Assembly (NCBI RefSeq): GCF_900230225.1
Contig: NZ_OCNH01000003.1
Coordinates: 124,001-188,000 of the forward strand
Origin: Spirosoma fluviale
Lineage (GTDB): Bacteria; Bacteroidota; Bacteroidia; Cytophagales; Spirosomataceae
Length of the DNA stretch: 64,000 bases
Reading direction: 5' to 3'
Shown: positions 1 to 9,150 of the stretch, in pieces
Numbering within the stretch: the first letter of the stretch is position 1
Layout of the letters: every line of letters begins with the position of its first letter
Translations under genes and position numbers: made by a program
The notes under the pieces: model-generated
The model's database searches: none
What the model was told of the DNA's origin: nothing
The model's input: the letters and a program-made list of their open reading frames with translations, nothing else

Positions 1-26
1 CCAGCCAATCAACTAATTTCAGGCTC

Positions 27-1022
27 ATGAAAAATCGACCGTATGTATCTGTTGTGGTTTGTGTGTACAACGAATCCGGCAACAATCAGCCCTTACTCCA
101 GCAACTTGATCGGGCATTGCAATCGCTGGATTATGAGCTGATTTACGTTAACGATGGCTCAACAGACGCGACGCTCGCCGAGTTATTGGCCGTTCGGAAT
201 GAGCGGCTTACGATCCTGGATTTACAAAAGAATTATGGGCAGAGTGCGGCTCTGTCGGCGGGTATCGATGCGGCAAAGGGTACGTTTATTGTTACGATGG
301 ACGGCGATCAGCAAAACGATCCGCTGGATATTATTCCCATGCTTCGGATAGCCGAAGAACAGGACGTGGATCTGGTAATGGGGCGTCGGCATAATCGCCA
401 GGACAATAGTTGGTTGCGGGTGTGGCCCAGCCGACTGGCCAATGGCCTTATCCGGCGTGTGCTCGATCTTCCCATTGATGATAATGGTTGTGCCCTTAAA
501 GTATTCCGGGCCGATTTTGTGAAGCGAATTGGCTTATATGGTGAATTGCACCGGTTCATTGCGGCACTTGCTCATCTGGATGGTGCCCGAATCGTACAGG
601 TACCCGTTCGTCATCATCCTCGCCGAATAGGTCAGTCAAAATATGGGCTGGGACGAACGGGGCGGGTTTTAAGCGATTTGTTTTTGCTGCTCTTTTTTAA
701 ACGATACCTGAACAAGCCGATGCACCTGTTTGGTGGGTTGGGGATGCTGCTACTGGTGGGCGGCCTTTTTCTGTCCATACGATTTTTGTGGACTGCGGAT
801 ACCGACATAACCAGTCTCGACCGCCTGGCCATAGGGGGCATCTGGTTGCTGGCCGGACTCCAGTTTCTGACATTTGGGATTAGCCTGGATTTGCAAATGC
901 GCACCTATTACGAGTCTCAGGGCAAAAAAAACTACATTGTCCGGCGTACTTATACCTACCATACGGTGCTACCCGAACCGGTAAGGCGGTTGGCGTATGA
1001 CCAAACGCAATTTGTTGGGTGA
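27..1022 (+). CDS. GT2 family glycosyltransferase, polyprenyl-phosphate type
   Basis: This 331-residue protein has a GT-A catalytic domain at about residues 6-225 and two membrane helices at about 232-254 and 267-289. VNDGSTD (41-47) and the metal-binding MDGDQQNDP (91-99) are intact. The architecture is that of DPM1/ArnC/GtrB enzymes, which move a sugar from a nucleotide donor to a polyprenyl phosphate at the inner membrane face; the sugar cannot be told from sequence. It is complete, starting at an ATG 26 bases into the window. It ends six bases from the convergent CpsB-type gene, which also belongs to polysaccharide biology. Family call is firm, substrate unknown. Confidence 0.9.
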   Translation: MKNRPYVSVVVCVYNESGNNQPLLQQLDRALQSLDYELIYVNDGSTDATLAELLAVRNERLTILDLQKNYGQSAALSAGIDAAKGTFIVTMDGDQQNDPLDIIPMLRIAEEQDVDLVMGRRHNRQDNSWLRVWPSRLANGLIRRVLDLPIDDNGCALKVFRADFVKRIGLYGELHRFIAALAHLDGARIVQVPVRHHPRRIGQSKYGLGRTGRVLSDLFLLLFFKRYLNKPMHLFGGLGMLLLVGGLFLSIRFLWTADTDITSLDRLAIGGIWLLAGLQFLTFGISLDLQMRTYYESQGKKNYIVRRTYTYHTVLPEPVRRLAYDQTQFVG

Positions 1023-1028
1023 GTGTAC

Positions 1029-1802
1029 TCACATCAAAAGTAATGATTCGTTTCGCAGAGGCTGGGCGCGGAGTAGTTCATACTCTGGCAGGGAAAATAA
1101 CGAGCCAAGAGCCTGCAGGTCTTCCGGCCGATGGAGGTCACTGCCAATAAAATCGACCCAGTTGTTCTTCAGTATGCGCTGGGCCTGCGTACGGACCTTT
1201 CGGCCATACCGGCCGGTCAGGGAAAGCCAGTTAAGTTGAAACAGGCAACCTGTTTCATGGAGCCGGGCCAGGCTGGCCTCGTCGGTGTGGTAATAGGTAT
1301 ACCGTTCGGGATGAGCAAGTATAGGCGTGTAGCCTCGCGTTTGAAGGCGAAACAAAATGTCATCCAGTTGTTGGGGAGCGGATACCCAGCCCGTTTCGAT
1401 TAGCAGATAACGTTCCTTTCCAAATGTCAGGAGGTCATTTTTATCGAGTAGGTCTGGAAAAAACTCGTCGAGCATGTATTCTGCAGCAACCTCAATTTTC
1501 ATTGTAAGGCCGTTTTCGTCGGCTAATCGCTGCAATTCCAGTTGGCCCGCCCGTAGCGTATCGGATGAGTTGGGGTACCAGTCCCGGCTGACGTGCGGTG
1601 TGGTTATAACCCGTTGAATTCCCCAGGCGGCCATTTGCTGTAGGCAAGCCAGGGTTTCTTCGGAGTTATTCACGCCATCGTCAACATCGGGGAGTAAATG
1701 CGAATGCATATCAACCCGCCAGAAACAAGCGTCCTCCACGACTTTAGAGTCGCCTGCCGGATTCTGTATGAATCGCGTTTTTAATTGTTTCCAAAGATTC
1801 AT
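1029..1802 (-). CDS. CpsB/YwqE-type PHP-fold tyrosine-protein phosphatase
   Basis: A 257-residue soluble protein with the PHP metal-binding pattern of CpsB/CapC/YwqE: HSH within DMHSHLLPDVDDG (31-43), then TTPH, AHPER and GSDLH towards the C-terminus. In the family these are manganese-dependent phosphatases that dephosphorylate the tyrosine kinases controlling capsule or exopolysaccharide chain length. No kinase or polymerase lies in the window, so the partner is not visible. The gene is convergent with the glycosyltransferase, with only a six-base gap. Length is normal for the family (about 240-260). Confidence 0.88.
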   Translation of the reverse strand: MNLWKQLKTRFIQNPAGDSKVVEDACFWRVDMHSHLLPDVDDGVNNSEETLACLQQMAAWGIQRVITTPHVSRDWYPNSSDTLRAGQLELQRLADENGLTMKIEVAAEYMLDEFFPDLLDKNDLLTFGKERYLLIETGWVSAPQQLDDILFRLQTRGYTPILAHPERYTYYHTDEASLARLHETGCLFQLNWLSLTGRYGRKVRTQAQRILKNNWVDFIGSDLHRPEDLQALGSLFSLPEYELLRAQPLRNESLLLM

Positions 1803-2095
1803 AATGTTCTAATCTTGTCAAATCTACAACATCAGTTGGCTAACAAAAAATGGGGTTATGGCAACTAGCTGTAAGTGAGTTGATTAAGAAAATAGCTAAT
1901 GCGGCTGATCGATATGCTAAGCCCTATTCTCTCATCAAAAGAAACCGACCTCACAGGCTGGCTCACTTACCGGGTAGATCTGAATAAGAAGTAAAGCAAT
2001 ATATGATTCGCTACAAAGATAAAATATAGGTTAAGAAAGTAACCTATATGTTTACATAAATCTTCTGTTTGTAAAAACAATGTTTATTCATTCGA

Positions 2096-3445
2096 TTAGC
2101 CTGCTGCATGGTTCAAGTCAACTGGATTGAGAAGACTCTCCAGATGAATGGTTACGGTCGTTCCTTTGCCTAGCTCACTGTCAATAAGTAGCTGGCCCTG
2201 GTTGAGCCGGATAAACTCCCGGCATAGCTCCAGCCCCAGCCCCGTCCCTTTCTCGCCCGCTGTGCCCCGGCCGGGTACCACCTGACCCAGCAGAGAGGCT
2301 GGCCGTGTAAAGCTCATGCCTACTCCCGAGTCCTTGATGCTCAACCAGCAGGAGTTGGCCTGCCGACCGGTGCTGATGTGGATGGAGCCGCCCTGGGGGG
2401 TGAACTTGATGGCGTTGTGAAGCAGATTACGCAACACAATCTGGAGCTGCAGCTCATCGGCCACTGTAGGTGCGTTTTGGAAGTAGGTGCTTAACGAGAG
2501 GTTTTTATCCTTTAGTTCCGCTGTGTACAAGTGCAGGACCGACTCCATGAGTTCGGTCAGGTTCAGTTGGGTGGGTCTGGCCAGGAGGTGATCCCGCTGG
2601 AGCATGGACCAGTGGAGCAGGTTGTCCAAAGCCAGGTAGACCCCATCAACCATCTGCATGAGCTGGCCGGTGCGCTGCTGAAAGTCCTGAGGGGCGATGT
2701 AGCCATCCTGAACGCCCATGAGCTGGGTCTTCAGGCTGGCGACGGGGCTGCGCAGGTCGTGCCCAATGATGCCAAACAGCTTGTCTTTAATGTTATTAGT
2801 TTCGGTAAGCTGTTCATTTTTTCGGATGAGTTCGTCCTGAGCCGATTTAATCAGCTTTTGAGTGAAATAATTGAAGTAGATGATACAGCTGAACACCGAG
2901 AACCCATTGAGGAGTTGACCTACTTCAAAAGGCAGGTGTAAGTACTGCATAAGAATGATTCTGTACGCTTGGAAGGTAAGGCCTAACACGATCAGAATAA
3001 CTATTGAATGCTTTATCTCAAATAGGATGATTGTGCCGATACCTATTAATATCAGCATAAGTTCTGGGTGGATGTCTTTTTGATAGTAAAATATATCTAG
3101 CCCAAAATACAACACCGAACTTGCATAACTTGTCAGAATCAGGTACCAAGAAGCTAATTGTAGTTTGAGTCGATAGGTTAACCAAAGTACGGGTAACAGG
3201 CAGAACGTAAGAACCGCTAGATTAATGATAGCAGTTTGATGATCCTGCACATATGCATTGACACAAAAAGAGAAGATAGTTAAAAGGATTATAAACCATG
3301 TAATGATAAGCAATGATCTGAATCGGAATTGATCGAGCTCCGATAGATGGTGATCTACTAGAAATGCTCTGGAAAATAAGGTGTTAGCGTAGAGTTTCAT
3401 CAATTTATGTAAGTCAGGTAAGTAAGCATTCTTGTCATGAGGCAA
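2096..3445 (-). CDS. membrane sensor histidine kinase
   Basis: 449 residues. The N-terminal half holds five or six hydrophobic helices (about 43-65, 71-91, 97-119, 129-144, 146-168, 175-194) with no recognised extracellular sensor domain. A short coiled linker (about 195-222) leads to a HisKA-type dimerisation helix with the phospho-acceptor in GIIGHDLRSP (His229). The ATPase domain shows an N box (NLLHNAIKF), DSGVGMS and GTGLGLELC. It probably phosphorylates the LytTR regulator encoded upstream on the same strand at 3716-4468; the pairing is inferred from adjacency. A decayed fragment of a second copy of this kinase lies in the spacer between them. Confidence 0.9.
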   Translation of the reverse strand: MPHDKNAYLPDLHKLMKLYANTLFSRAFLVDHHLSELDQFRFRSLLIITWFIILLTIFSFCVNAYVQDHQTAIINLAVLTFCLLPVLWLTYRLKLQLASWYLILTSYASSVLYFGLDIFYYQKDIHPELMLILIGIGTIILFEIKHSIVILIVLGLTFQAYRIILMQYLHLPFEVGQLLNGFSVFSCIIYFNYFTQKLIKSAQDELIRKNEQLTETNNIKDKLFGIIGHDLRSPVASLKTQLMGVQDGYIAPQDFQQRTGQLMQMVDGVYLALDNLLHWSMLQRDHLLARPTQLNLTELMESVLHLYTAELKDKNLSLSTYFQNAPTVADELQLQIVLRNLLHNAIKFTPQGGSIHISTGRQANSCWLSIKDSGVGMSFTRPASLLGQVVPGRGTAGEKGTGLGLELCREFIRLNQGQLLIDSELGKGTTVTIHLESLLNPVDLNHAAG

Positions 3446-3494
3446 AAACGCATGACTAAACTAGGTCTATTTTTACACGGCTGTGTTGCCAAAC

Positions 3495-3640
3495 CGAATG
3501 GTTATAGTGGTTCTTTTACCTAACTCACTGTCAATAAGTAACTGGCCTTGATTGAGCCGCATAAACTCCCGGCTCAGCCCATTCCTGCTGAAAGTCCCGA
3601 GGTCTATGTAGTCTTCCTGAACGCCTATGAGTTGTGCGAG
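3495..3640 (-). pseudogene. remnant of a duplicated histidine kinase
   Basis: Two blocks in this spacer match the adjacent kinase gene. Bases 3495-3579 closely match 2146-2232, the ATPase C-terminal region, sharing CTCACTGTCAATAAGTA. Bases 3585-3640 match about 2679-2735, just after the phospho-His helix. The two blocks are joined directly, so the roughly 450 bases between them in the intact gene are missing. No open frame survives. This is the scar of a tandem kinase duplication with internal deletion and drift. Confidence 0.85.
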
Positions 3641-3715
3641 ATGTTAGGTTAAGTTCACGTCATTTGTAGTAAACAGCGCGCTCAATACAACAATAGATAA
3701 CCTGTACATGAGTGG

Positions 3716-4468
3716 TCAGCTTGTCTTTGCGCTGATACCAAGCTTTTGCAGGTGCTCATGTACTGTAGGTTGATAGGTAATGCCAATAGGAATTTTGGTA
3801 GTTTTAATCCAAACCGCTTTTGATTCCAGTCGTTTCAGATGGCTAACGTTAACTATATACGATTTGTGAATGCGAATGAAACGGTCGTTCGGAAGGTCTT
3901 CGGATAAAACAGATATACGTTTATTAATTGCAAAGACACCGTCTAGGGTGTGGACTTTAATGTAAAGCCCATATGCTTCAATATATAAAATGTCGTTGTA
4001 AGCAAACCGCTCCAAACGCCGGCCGGATTTTAAGTAAATTTCTTCCTTATCTGGCGCAGGTGCTGGTTTGACCTCATTAGCCCTTGTTGTCTGGATGCGC
4101 TCAAGTACACGCCCCACACCTCGCAGAAACCGGTTGAAATCGTAAGGTTTAGGTAAAAAATCAATGATATCGAAATCGTAGCAGTCGATGGCCAGTTCGC
4201 TATAGGCAGATGTGACAATAACTGCCGATGTATTACGGGAAGCCCTCAATAAGTCCAGCCCACTCATATCGGGCAAAGTAAGGTCTAAAAACAGAATATC
4301 GATATGAGGAGTTGCCATAACCTTCAACGCGTCCACACCCGTATGGCAAATAATAGGATGGGAAAGAAAGTTTACCTGCGAAATGTATTGGCTCAGTTGT
4401 TCAATAAAAGCAGGATCGTCTTCAACCAATAAGGTACTGTATAGTACCGGTGATTTAACATCATTCAT
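3716..4468 (-). CDS. LytTR-family response regulator
   Basis: I start it at the ATG giving MNDVKSPVL (250 residues); an in-frame ATG 12 codons upstream only adds a basic tail. The receiver domain (about 10-125) carries the acidic pair VEDD (Asp17, Asp18), phospho-acceptor Asp62 in LFLDLTLP, Thr86 and Lys107 in LPKPYD. After a Pro/Ala linker, a LytTR DNA-binding domain runs from about 143 to 245 (YIEAYGLYIKV, IRIHKSYIVN). It is a two-component transcription regulator of the AgrA/LytR/YehT type. It lies upstream of and codirectional with the histidine kinase, separated by the kinase remnant. Confidence 0.92.
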   Translation of the reverse strand: MNDVKSPVLYSTLLVEDDPAFIEQLSQYISQVNFLSHPIICHTGVDALKVMATPHIDILFLDLTLPDMSGLDLLRASRNTSAVIVTSAYSELAIDCYDFDIIDFLPKPYDFNRFLRGVGRVLERIQTTRANEVKPAPAPDKEEIYLKSGRRLERFAYNDILYIEAYGLYIKVHTLDGVFAINKRISVLSEDLPNDRFIRIHKSYIVNVSHLKRLESKAVWIKTTKIPIGITYQPTVHEHLQKLGISAKTS

Positions 4469-5000
4469 GTGTAGACTTTTGTTACGGTTACGGAATGGAT
4501 ACAAAAACTATGTCGCCGATATGCATATTTATGCTGATTATTAGATCACTTGATAGCATAAAAGCTCTATATGTATAGAGGAAATAGAAACTTGAGTAAA
4601 AATAACACAATCAAGGAGGATATTATGATTAGTGATTAATTTTTTGCTATTAGTTTACTTAATTGACTTATTTAGGTGAGAAATCTGAAATTTAGTATCC
4701 TATATGGCTTGAAATATATAAGATAGAGTTTAGAATTTGTGGTAATAAACATATAAAATAGTATTATATACTTGAAAATTAATTTTATTATACTTATATA
4801 AGTTTTAAATATACATTGTGCTGTATTAATCTTTATCGCGAAGTATTCGGTAAAATAGTGTTTCAACGTGGGTATCTGCCTGTGGGGTGGATAATTGCAT
4901 GATGGTCGAAATAGAGATGATTAGTTACTTATTGCCCCACATAGGCAGACAGTAGACAAGTATTAAATCTGTCTCTATGTATCAACTTAGTATAAACTAT
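4469..5000. other. AT-rich intergenic region without a supported gene
   Basis: About 530 bases, clearly richer in A+T than the flanks, between the divergent LytTR regulator and a lipoprotein gene. A 64-residue minus-strand frame (4672-4866) is Ile/Tyr/Phe/Lys-rich in the way random AT-rich sequence is, and I do not accept it. Near the right end an imperfect inverted repeat pairs TCTGCCTGTGGGG (4875-4887) with CCCCACATAGGCAGA (4935-4949). I cannot place a consensus promoter, though both flanking genes must be transcribed outward from here. Confidence 0.5.
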
Positions 5001-5450
5001 ATGAAAATTAAAACCCTCCTGTTCGTATTGTCTTTCCTGCCTGCCTGCTTAAGCTGCAACTCTCCACAAACTCCGCCCTCTCTGGTAGGTACCTGGGAGC
5101 TGGTATCGGCAACAGCTACCGAAAAAGATTCGACATTTTCGACCTTCGACCCGTCGCACAAGATGATTAAGCTTATCAACGCTACCCACTTCGCTTTCTT
5201 AAATCATGCGGTATCGAAAAACGATTCATCGGCAACTAGGTTCAGTGCCGGGGGCGGAAAATATACGCTGGTTGATAGTGTATACACCGAGAATCTGGAG
5301 TACTTCACCGACAAAGCGTGGGAGAATAATAAATTTCAGTTTGTAGTGAAATTCGCTGGTGATACGCTAATTCAGAAAGGCGTTGAAAAAGTAGAAAAGC
5401 TTGGTATTGACCACATCATTATCGAAAAGTACAAACGCGTGAACGAGTAG
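5001..5450 (+). CDS. lipocalin-like (DUF4488-like) lipoprotein
   Basis: I take the start at MKIKTLLFV (149 residues) rather than the ATG eight codons earlier, because it begins a normal leader. A hydrophobic core is followed by PACLSCNS; one of the two Cys residues is probably the lipidated one, although neither fits the lipobox perfectly. The mature part begins LVGTWELVSA and contains KMIKLINATHFAFL, a layout seen in small lipocalin-like/DUF4488 proteins of Bacteroidota. It probably sits on a membrane facing the periplasm. Ligand and role are unknown. The next two genes run in the same direction with short gaps. Confidence 0.7.
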   Translation: MKIKTLLFVLSFLPACLSCNSPQTPPSLVGTWELVSATATEKDSTFSTFDPSHKMIKLINATHFAFLNHAVSKNDSSATRFSAGGGKYTLVDSVYTENLEYFTDKAWENNKFQFVVKFAGDTLIQKGVEKVEKLGIDHIIIEKYKRVNE

Positions 5451-5493
5451 GATTCTGTAATACCGACTGTTCTGGTCAGGATACAAAGAGCAC

Positions 5494-5934
5494 ATGAAGC
5501 AGCAATTAACGTTACGTATACGTTTGGAAAGTCCAACTGTGGGCGTCGATTTTGGCCTCCAGAACGGAAGTGGTCATAACTACGATATCCTTCAAAAACA
5601 AAAGTCCGCTGCGCAGGATTTATGCTTCGAGTGCACGGTTGTTGCTAAATTGGGCGCCGACAATCAGCCTGATTTTACCGGGCCTCTGGTTCAGGGACCA
5701 CCGGCAAATCGATTCGTTTATATCAACATCGGGAAAAGTGCCGGCCAGTTTGACTCTATCTGGAGCCGACGGTTGAAGGTTCCGCTAAGAGGGATTACGG
5801 CTGAAATAGTTTACCAGACAACGGCCAATTCTGCTATGCTTTTGGAAACAAATGTTCCGGGAACAGGTAAGGACGGAGGGCCAACTTGTGGAACCGTGAA
5901 GCCTTTTAACGGGTGGCATATCGCTATGAAATAG
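5494..5934 (+). CDS. DUF5990 family protein
   Basis: A 146-residue soluble protein without signal peptide. The stretch DFTGPLVQGPPANRF with the following YINIGKSAGQ is the recognisable core, preceded by LQNGSGHNYD; together these look like DUF5990, a family of unknown function. It lies 43 bases after the lipoprotein gene and nine bases before the NTF2-like gene, so the three may share a transcript. Nothing in the sequence suggests a catalytic site. The family assignment is from memory of the motif pattern. Confidence 0.7.
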   Translation: MKQQLTLRIRLESPTVGVDFGLQNGSGHNYDILQKQKSAAQDLCFECTVVAKLGADNQPDFTGPLVQGPPANRFVYINIGKSAGQFDSIWSRRLKVPLRGITAEIVYQTTANSAMLLETNVPGTGKDGGPTCGTVKPFNGWHIAMK

Positions 5935-5943
5935 AAGTCATAA

Positions 5944-6312
5944 ATGCAGGAAATAATCAGGGCGTATATTCAGGCATATAATGACAACGACATACCGGCC
6001 ATGCTGGTTTTGTTGGATGATCATATCATCTTCGAGAATGTGTCTAACACTACAGGCGTCACAACGACAACATCGAAGCAGGCATTTGAGCAACTAGCCA
6101 TTCAGTCGGTCAGCTATTTTGCGGAGCGAAAGCAAATCATTCGGTTCATGGTGATGGGTACCGATTCGGCCGCTGTTGAGATTGACTATCAAGCTGTGCT
6201 GGCGCAAGATTTACCCAATGAATTAAAAGCGGGTGATCAACTGAACCTGCGAGGAGTAAGCTTTTTTGAAATACAAAACCGAAAGATTATCCGCATTAGT
6301 GATTATAGTTAA
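5944..6312 (+). CDS. NTF2-like (SnoaL-type) protein
   Basis: 122 residues with the small alpha+beta cone-fold pattern of the nuclear-transport-factor-2 superfamily: an N-terminal helix with YIQAYNDNDIPAMLVLLDD, then FENVSN, and a C-terminal strand RGVSFFEIQNRKIIRISDY. Bacterial members range from isomerases and cyclases to simple ligand-binding proteins, and this one is not assignable. It is cytoplasmic. It follows DUF5990 closely and ends before a shared terminator hairpin (6329-6366). Confidence 0.72.
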   Translation: MQEIIRAYIQAYNDNDIPAMLVLLDDHIIFENVSNTTGVTTTTSKQAFEQLAIQSVSYFAERKQIIRFMVMGTDSAAVEIDYQAVLAQDLPNELKAGDQLNLRGVSFFEIQNRKIIRISDYS

Positions 6313-6328
6313 GTGCTGATAAAAACAA

Positions 6329-6366
6329 AAACTGGGTGTACTACTTTCCGTTAGCACACCCAGTTT
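6329..6366. terminator. bidirectional terminator hairpin
   Basis: Inverted repeat AAACTGGGTGT (6329-6339) and ACACCCAGTTT (6356-6366), with an A-run before and T-rich sequence after. It lies between the NTF2-like gene and the convergent DUF2911 gene and can serve both. Confidence 0.7.
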
Positions 6367-6382
6367 CGTACGTTTCGCACTC

Positions 6383-6955
6383 TTACAGGCCAATGGGAAC
6401 GGCCACGACTGTTGTATCCCAACCCATGTACATAATGGCGTTTTTAGCGTCTTTCTTTGCAAACTGAATGGAGAAGTTCTCCAGTGGACTCTCGGCTTTC
6501 TGCACCGGCACATTTACCCGAACCACGTCCAGCTTTTCATTATAACTGTAAGCACCCCACTGGTCAACATCGGAACTGAGGATAACTGTCCATTCGTTTT
6601 CGTTGGGAATGGTTAACAAAGCGTAGTTTCCTGCTGGTATTTTTTTGCCGCCAATCGAAACATCCTGGTAAAATTTGATTTCCGGGGCTTCATTGGCACC
6701 GGCCCGCCATACTTTGCCGTAGGGCACTAACTTACCGAAAACTTCGCGGCCGTTCTTGAAGGGGCGATTGTAGGTGATTCGAACCATGGCTTTGTCGGTG
6801 CCAATTTTGGCGGGAGCAAACTTGCGGTCATGCGCGTAGTCGTCCGGGTAATACGCCATATCCATCGGCGTTTTGTCGAGACCTCTAAACGTCTGAGCAT
6901 TGGTCGCCCCAACGGCTACGAGAATTAATCCAAGAAGTAAAGCTGTTTTCTTCAT
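6383..6955 (-). CDS. exported DUF2911 protein
   Basis: 190 residues with a clear signal peptide (MKKTALLLGLILVAVGATNAQ, cut after the final AQ). The rest is a single DUF2911 domain: VRITYNRPFKNGREVFG, YGKVWRAGANEA, IPAGNYALLTIP and WGAYSYNEKLDVVRV. DUF2911 is common in Bacteroidota, is exported, and has no established function. The gene stands alone with a hairpin terminator behind it. The family call is firm. Confidence 0.9.
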   Translation of the reverse strand: MKKTALLLGLILVAVGATNAQTFRGLDKTPMDMAYYPDDYAHDRKFAPAKIGTDKAMVRITYNRPFKNGREVFGKLVPYGKVWRAGANEAPEIKFYQDVSIGGKKIPAGNYALLTIPNENEWTVILSSDVDQWGAYSYNEKLDVVRVNVPVQKAESPLENFSIQFAKKDAKNAIMYMGWDTTVVAVPIGL

Positions 6956-7050
6956 GCTGTTTGGAATGAAAGTAGATGAGGTAGTCGGGAGTAATTTGAT
7001 CTGTGGAATCGAAAGTTGTGAACAAAACCTATTTATCGCAAATAAAGTAG

Positions 7051-7099
7051 ACTCATTACAGAAAAAGGCCCCGCATTGGGGCCTTTTTCTGTAATGAGT
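7051..7099 (-). terminator. terminator of glmS
   Basis: A perfect inverted repeat with 22-base arms (7051-7072 and 7078-7099) and a five-base loop, containing GGCCCC flanked by A and T runs. It sits eight bases past the glmS stop. Confidence 0.88.
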
Positions 7100-7106
7100 T
7101 ATAAGC

Positions 7107-8945
7107 TTACTCCACTGTAACGGACTTGGCCAGGTTTCGGGGCTGGTCCACGTTGCGGCCCCGCATCACGGCGATGTAGTACGACAGCAATTGCAAAGGC
7201 ACCACCGACACCAAAGGCATCAGGATGTCATGTACCCGTGGAATCTCGATGGTGAAGTCAACCATGCCCGGCAGGTGCGTATCACCCTCCGTTACAACAG
7301 CGATTACCCGGCCTTTCCGCGCTTTCACCTCCTGAATGTTGGACACCACCTTCTCGTACGAACTGTCCTGTGTGGCAATGACCACAACAGGCATGTCTTC
7401 GTCGATCAGCGCAATCGGACCGTGCTTCATCTCAGCCGCCGGGTAACCCTCAGCGTGTATGTAGCTGATCTCTTTCAGCTTCAGTGCTCCTTCCAGGGCC
7501 ACCGGGAAGTTCAGCCCCCGACCCAAGTAGATGAAGTTGCGGGCATACGTGAAGATGTAGGCAATCTCCTTAATCTTGTCGGCTGCCTGCAACACCTGCT
7601 CCACCTTGGCCGGGATGCTTTCCAGCTCTGTCAGCAACTGCCGGAACAGCGACTCCGAGAGTGTTCCTTTTCGATGAGCGGCTGCCAGGGCCATCAGCGT
7701 TAGCACCGTCACCTGGGCCGTGAAGGCCTTCGTGCTGGCCACCCCAATCTCGGGACCCGCGTGGGTAAAGGCCCCCGCATGGGTAGCCCGCGCAATGGAC
7801 GAACCCACCACGTTACAGACCCCGAAGATAATGGCCCCCTTCGACTTGGCCAGTTCAATGGCGGCCAGCGTATCGGCTGTCTCGCCCGACTGCGAAATGG
7901 CAATTACAATGTCGCCCTCCTTGATAATGGGGTTGCGGTAGCGGAACTCCGACGCGTACTCGACCTCCACCGGAATGCGGGCCAGCTCTTCGAAGATGTA
8001 CTCGGCCACCAGCCCCGCGTGCCAGGAAGTGCCGCAGCCGATGATGACGATGCGCTTGGACTTGGCCAGCTTATCGAGGTAGTCCCGCAGGCCGCCCAGT
8101 TGGAGGGTACCTTCTTCGGCTTTGACCCGCCCCCGCATTGAATCGGCAATTGAGCGGGGCTGCTCGAAGATCTCCTTGAGCATGAAGTGGTCGAAGCCGC
8201 CTTTCTCGATGGCTTCCAGTTCCAGTTCCACCTTGTGGACATAGGGGGTAGTGGTGGTGTTATCCAGGGTAACGACCGAGAGCTGGCCGTCTTTGATGAC
8301 GGCCACTTCGTAGTCGTTGAGGTAAATGACGTCCTTGGTGTATTCGACAATAGGGGTGGCATCGGAAGCCAGGAAGAACTCATTGTCTCCCACGCCAATG
8401 ACCAGAGGTGAGCCTTTGCGGGCGGCAATTAGCTGGGTGGGGTCGGTCTGGCTCATGATAACGATGGCATAGGCACCCACTACTTCCTGGAGAGCCAGCC
8501 GGACGGCCTCTTCCAGGGAGCCTCCATTGTTTTCCCAAATGTCTTCGATAAACTGGCCCAGAACCTCGGTATCTGTCTCGCTGGTGAAGGTGTGCCCTTT
8601 TTTGAGCAGAGCCTGTTTAATGGCGGCATAGTTCTCGATAATGCCGTTGTGGATGATGGCCAGTTTACGGTGGAAGGAATAGTGAGGGTGAGCGTTGGCG
8701 TCATTGGGTTCGCCGTGGGTAGCCCATCGTGTATGACCCATCCCGATGGTTGCCTGAATATCTTTTCCGATCAGTTCGTGCTCCAGGGCAACCACCTTAC
8801 CTTTTTTCTTAAAAACGGATAATCCGTGCTGGTTGATGAGGGCAACACCGGCGCTGTCGTAGCCCCGGTACTCCAGGCGTTTTAATCCTTTTATCACTAA
8901 TGGGCAGGCTTCCCGATGCCCCACGTAAGCTACAATGCCACACAT
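7107..8945 (-). CDS. glmS: glutamine-fructose-6-phosphate aminotransferase (isomerizing)
   Basis: Makes glucosamine-6-phosphate from fructose-6-phosphate and glutamine, the first step to UDP-GlcNAc for peptidoglycan and lipid A. The start must be the ATG giving MCGIVAYVG (612 residues), because the Cys after Met is the amidotransferase nucleophile; an upstream ATG adds nine residues and would bury it. The N-terminal class II glutaminase (HTRWATHG, HNGIIEN) is followed by two SIS sugar-isomerase domains (GCGTSWHAG, SQSGETADTLAA, and near the end HAEGYPAAEMKHGP). Length is normal. It appears monocistronic, with its own strong terminator. I see no glmS ribozyme upstream. Confidence 0.98.
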   Translation of the reverse strand: MCGIVAYVGHREACPLVIKGLKRLEYRGYDSAGVALINQHGLSVFKKKGKVVALEHELIGKDIQATIGMGHTRWATHGEPNDANAHPHYSFHRKLAIIHNGIIENYAAIKQALLKKGHTFTSETDTEVLGQFIEDIWENNGGSLEEAVRLALQEVVGAYAIVIMSQTDPTQLIAARKGSPLVIGVGDNEFFLASDATPIVEYTKDVIYLNDYEVAVIKDGQLSVVTLDNTTTTPYVHKVELELEAIEKGGFDHFMLKEIFEQPRSIADSMRGRVKAEEGTLQLGGLRDYLDKLAKSKRIVIIGCGTSWHAGLVAEYIFEELARIPVEVEYASEFRYRNPIIKEGDIVIAISQSGETADTLAAIELAKSKGAIIFGVCNVVGSSIARATHAGAFTHAGPEIGVASTKAFTAQVTVLTLMALAAAHRKGTLSESLFRQLLTELESIPAKVEQVLQAADKIKEIAYIFTYARNFIYLGRGLNFPVALEGALKLKEISYIHAEGYPAAEMKHGPIALIDEDMPVVVIATQDSSYEKVVSNIQEVKARKGRVIAVVTEGDTHLPGMVDFTIEIPRVHDILMPLVSVVPLQLLSYYIAVMRGRNVDQPRNLAKSVTVE

Positions 8946-9055
8946 AATCAGTCTTTGCCGGAACGCCGGCACGTTTAGATTTTACACCGGATTTCCGGTT
9001 TGGTTTTGGTTGAACTAGTTAAGGATGGTACTTTTTCAGAAGTAAATAAACAATA

Positions 9056-9079
9056 AAAAGCCGGGAATTCCCGGCTTTT
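9056..9079 (-). terminator. terminator of the GT5-type gene
   Basis: Perfect palindrome AAAAGCCGGGAA/TTCCCGGCTTTT between the glmS start region and the end of the glycogen-synthase-like gene, ending in a T-run for the minus strand. Confidence 0.75.
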
Positions 9080-9150
9080 AAAGGATCATTTTAAAACTAT
9101 TTGTTAAGTACTTGTTAACTATTTTATAAAAATATTTAACAAGTAGAAGG

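Noticed and set aside
4672-4866. 64-residue minus-strand frame in the AT-rich spacer
   Set aside because: Its Ile/Tyr/Phe/Lys composition is what random AT-rich DNA gives, and it has no recognisable start context.
8946-9050. glmS ribozyme or riboswitch upstream of glmS
   Set aside because: The leader is only about 100 bases and lacks the ribozyme's conserved core; such ribozymes are typical of Firmicutes.
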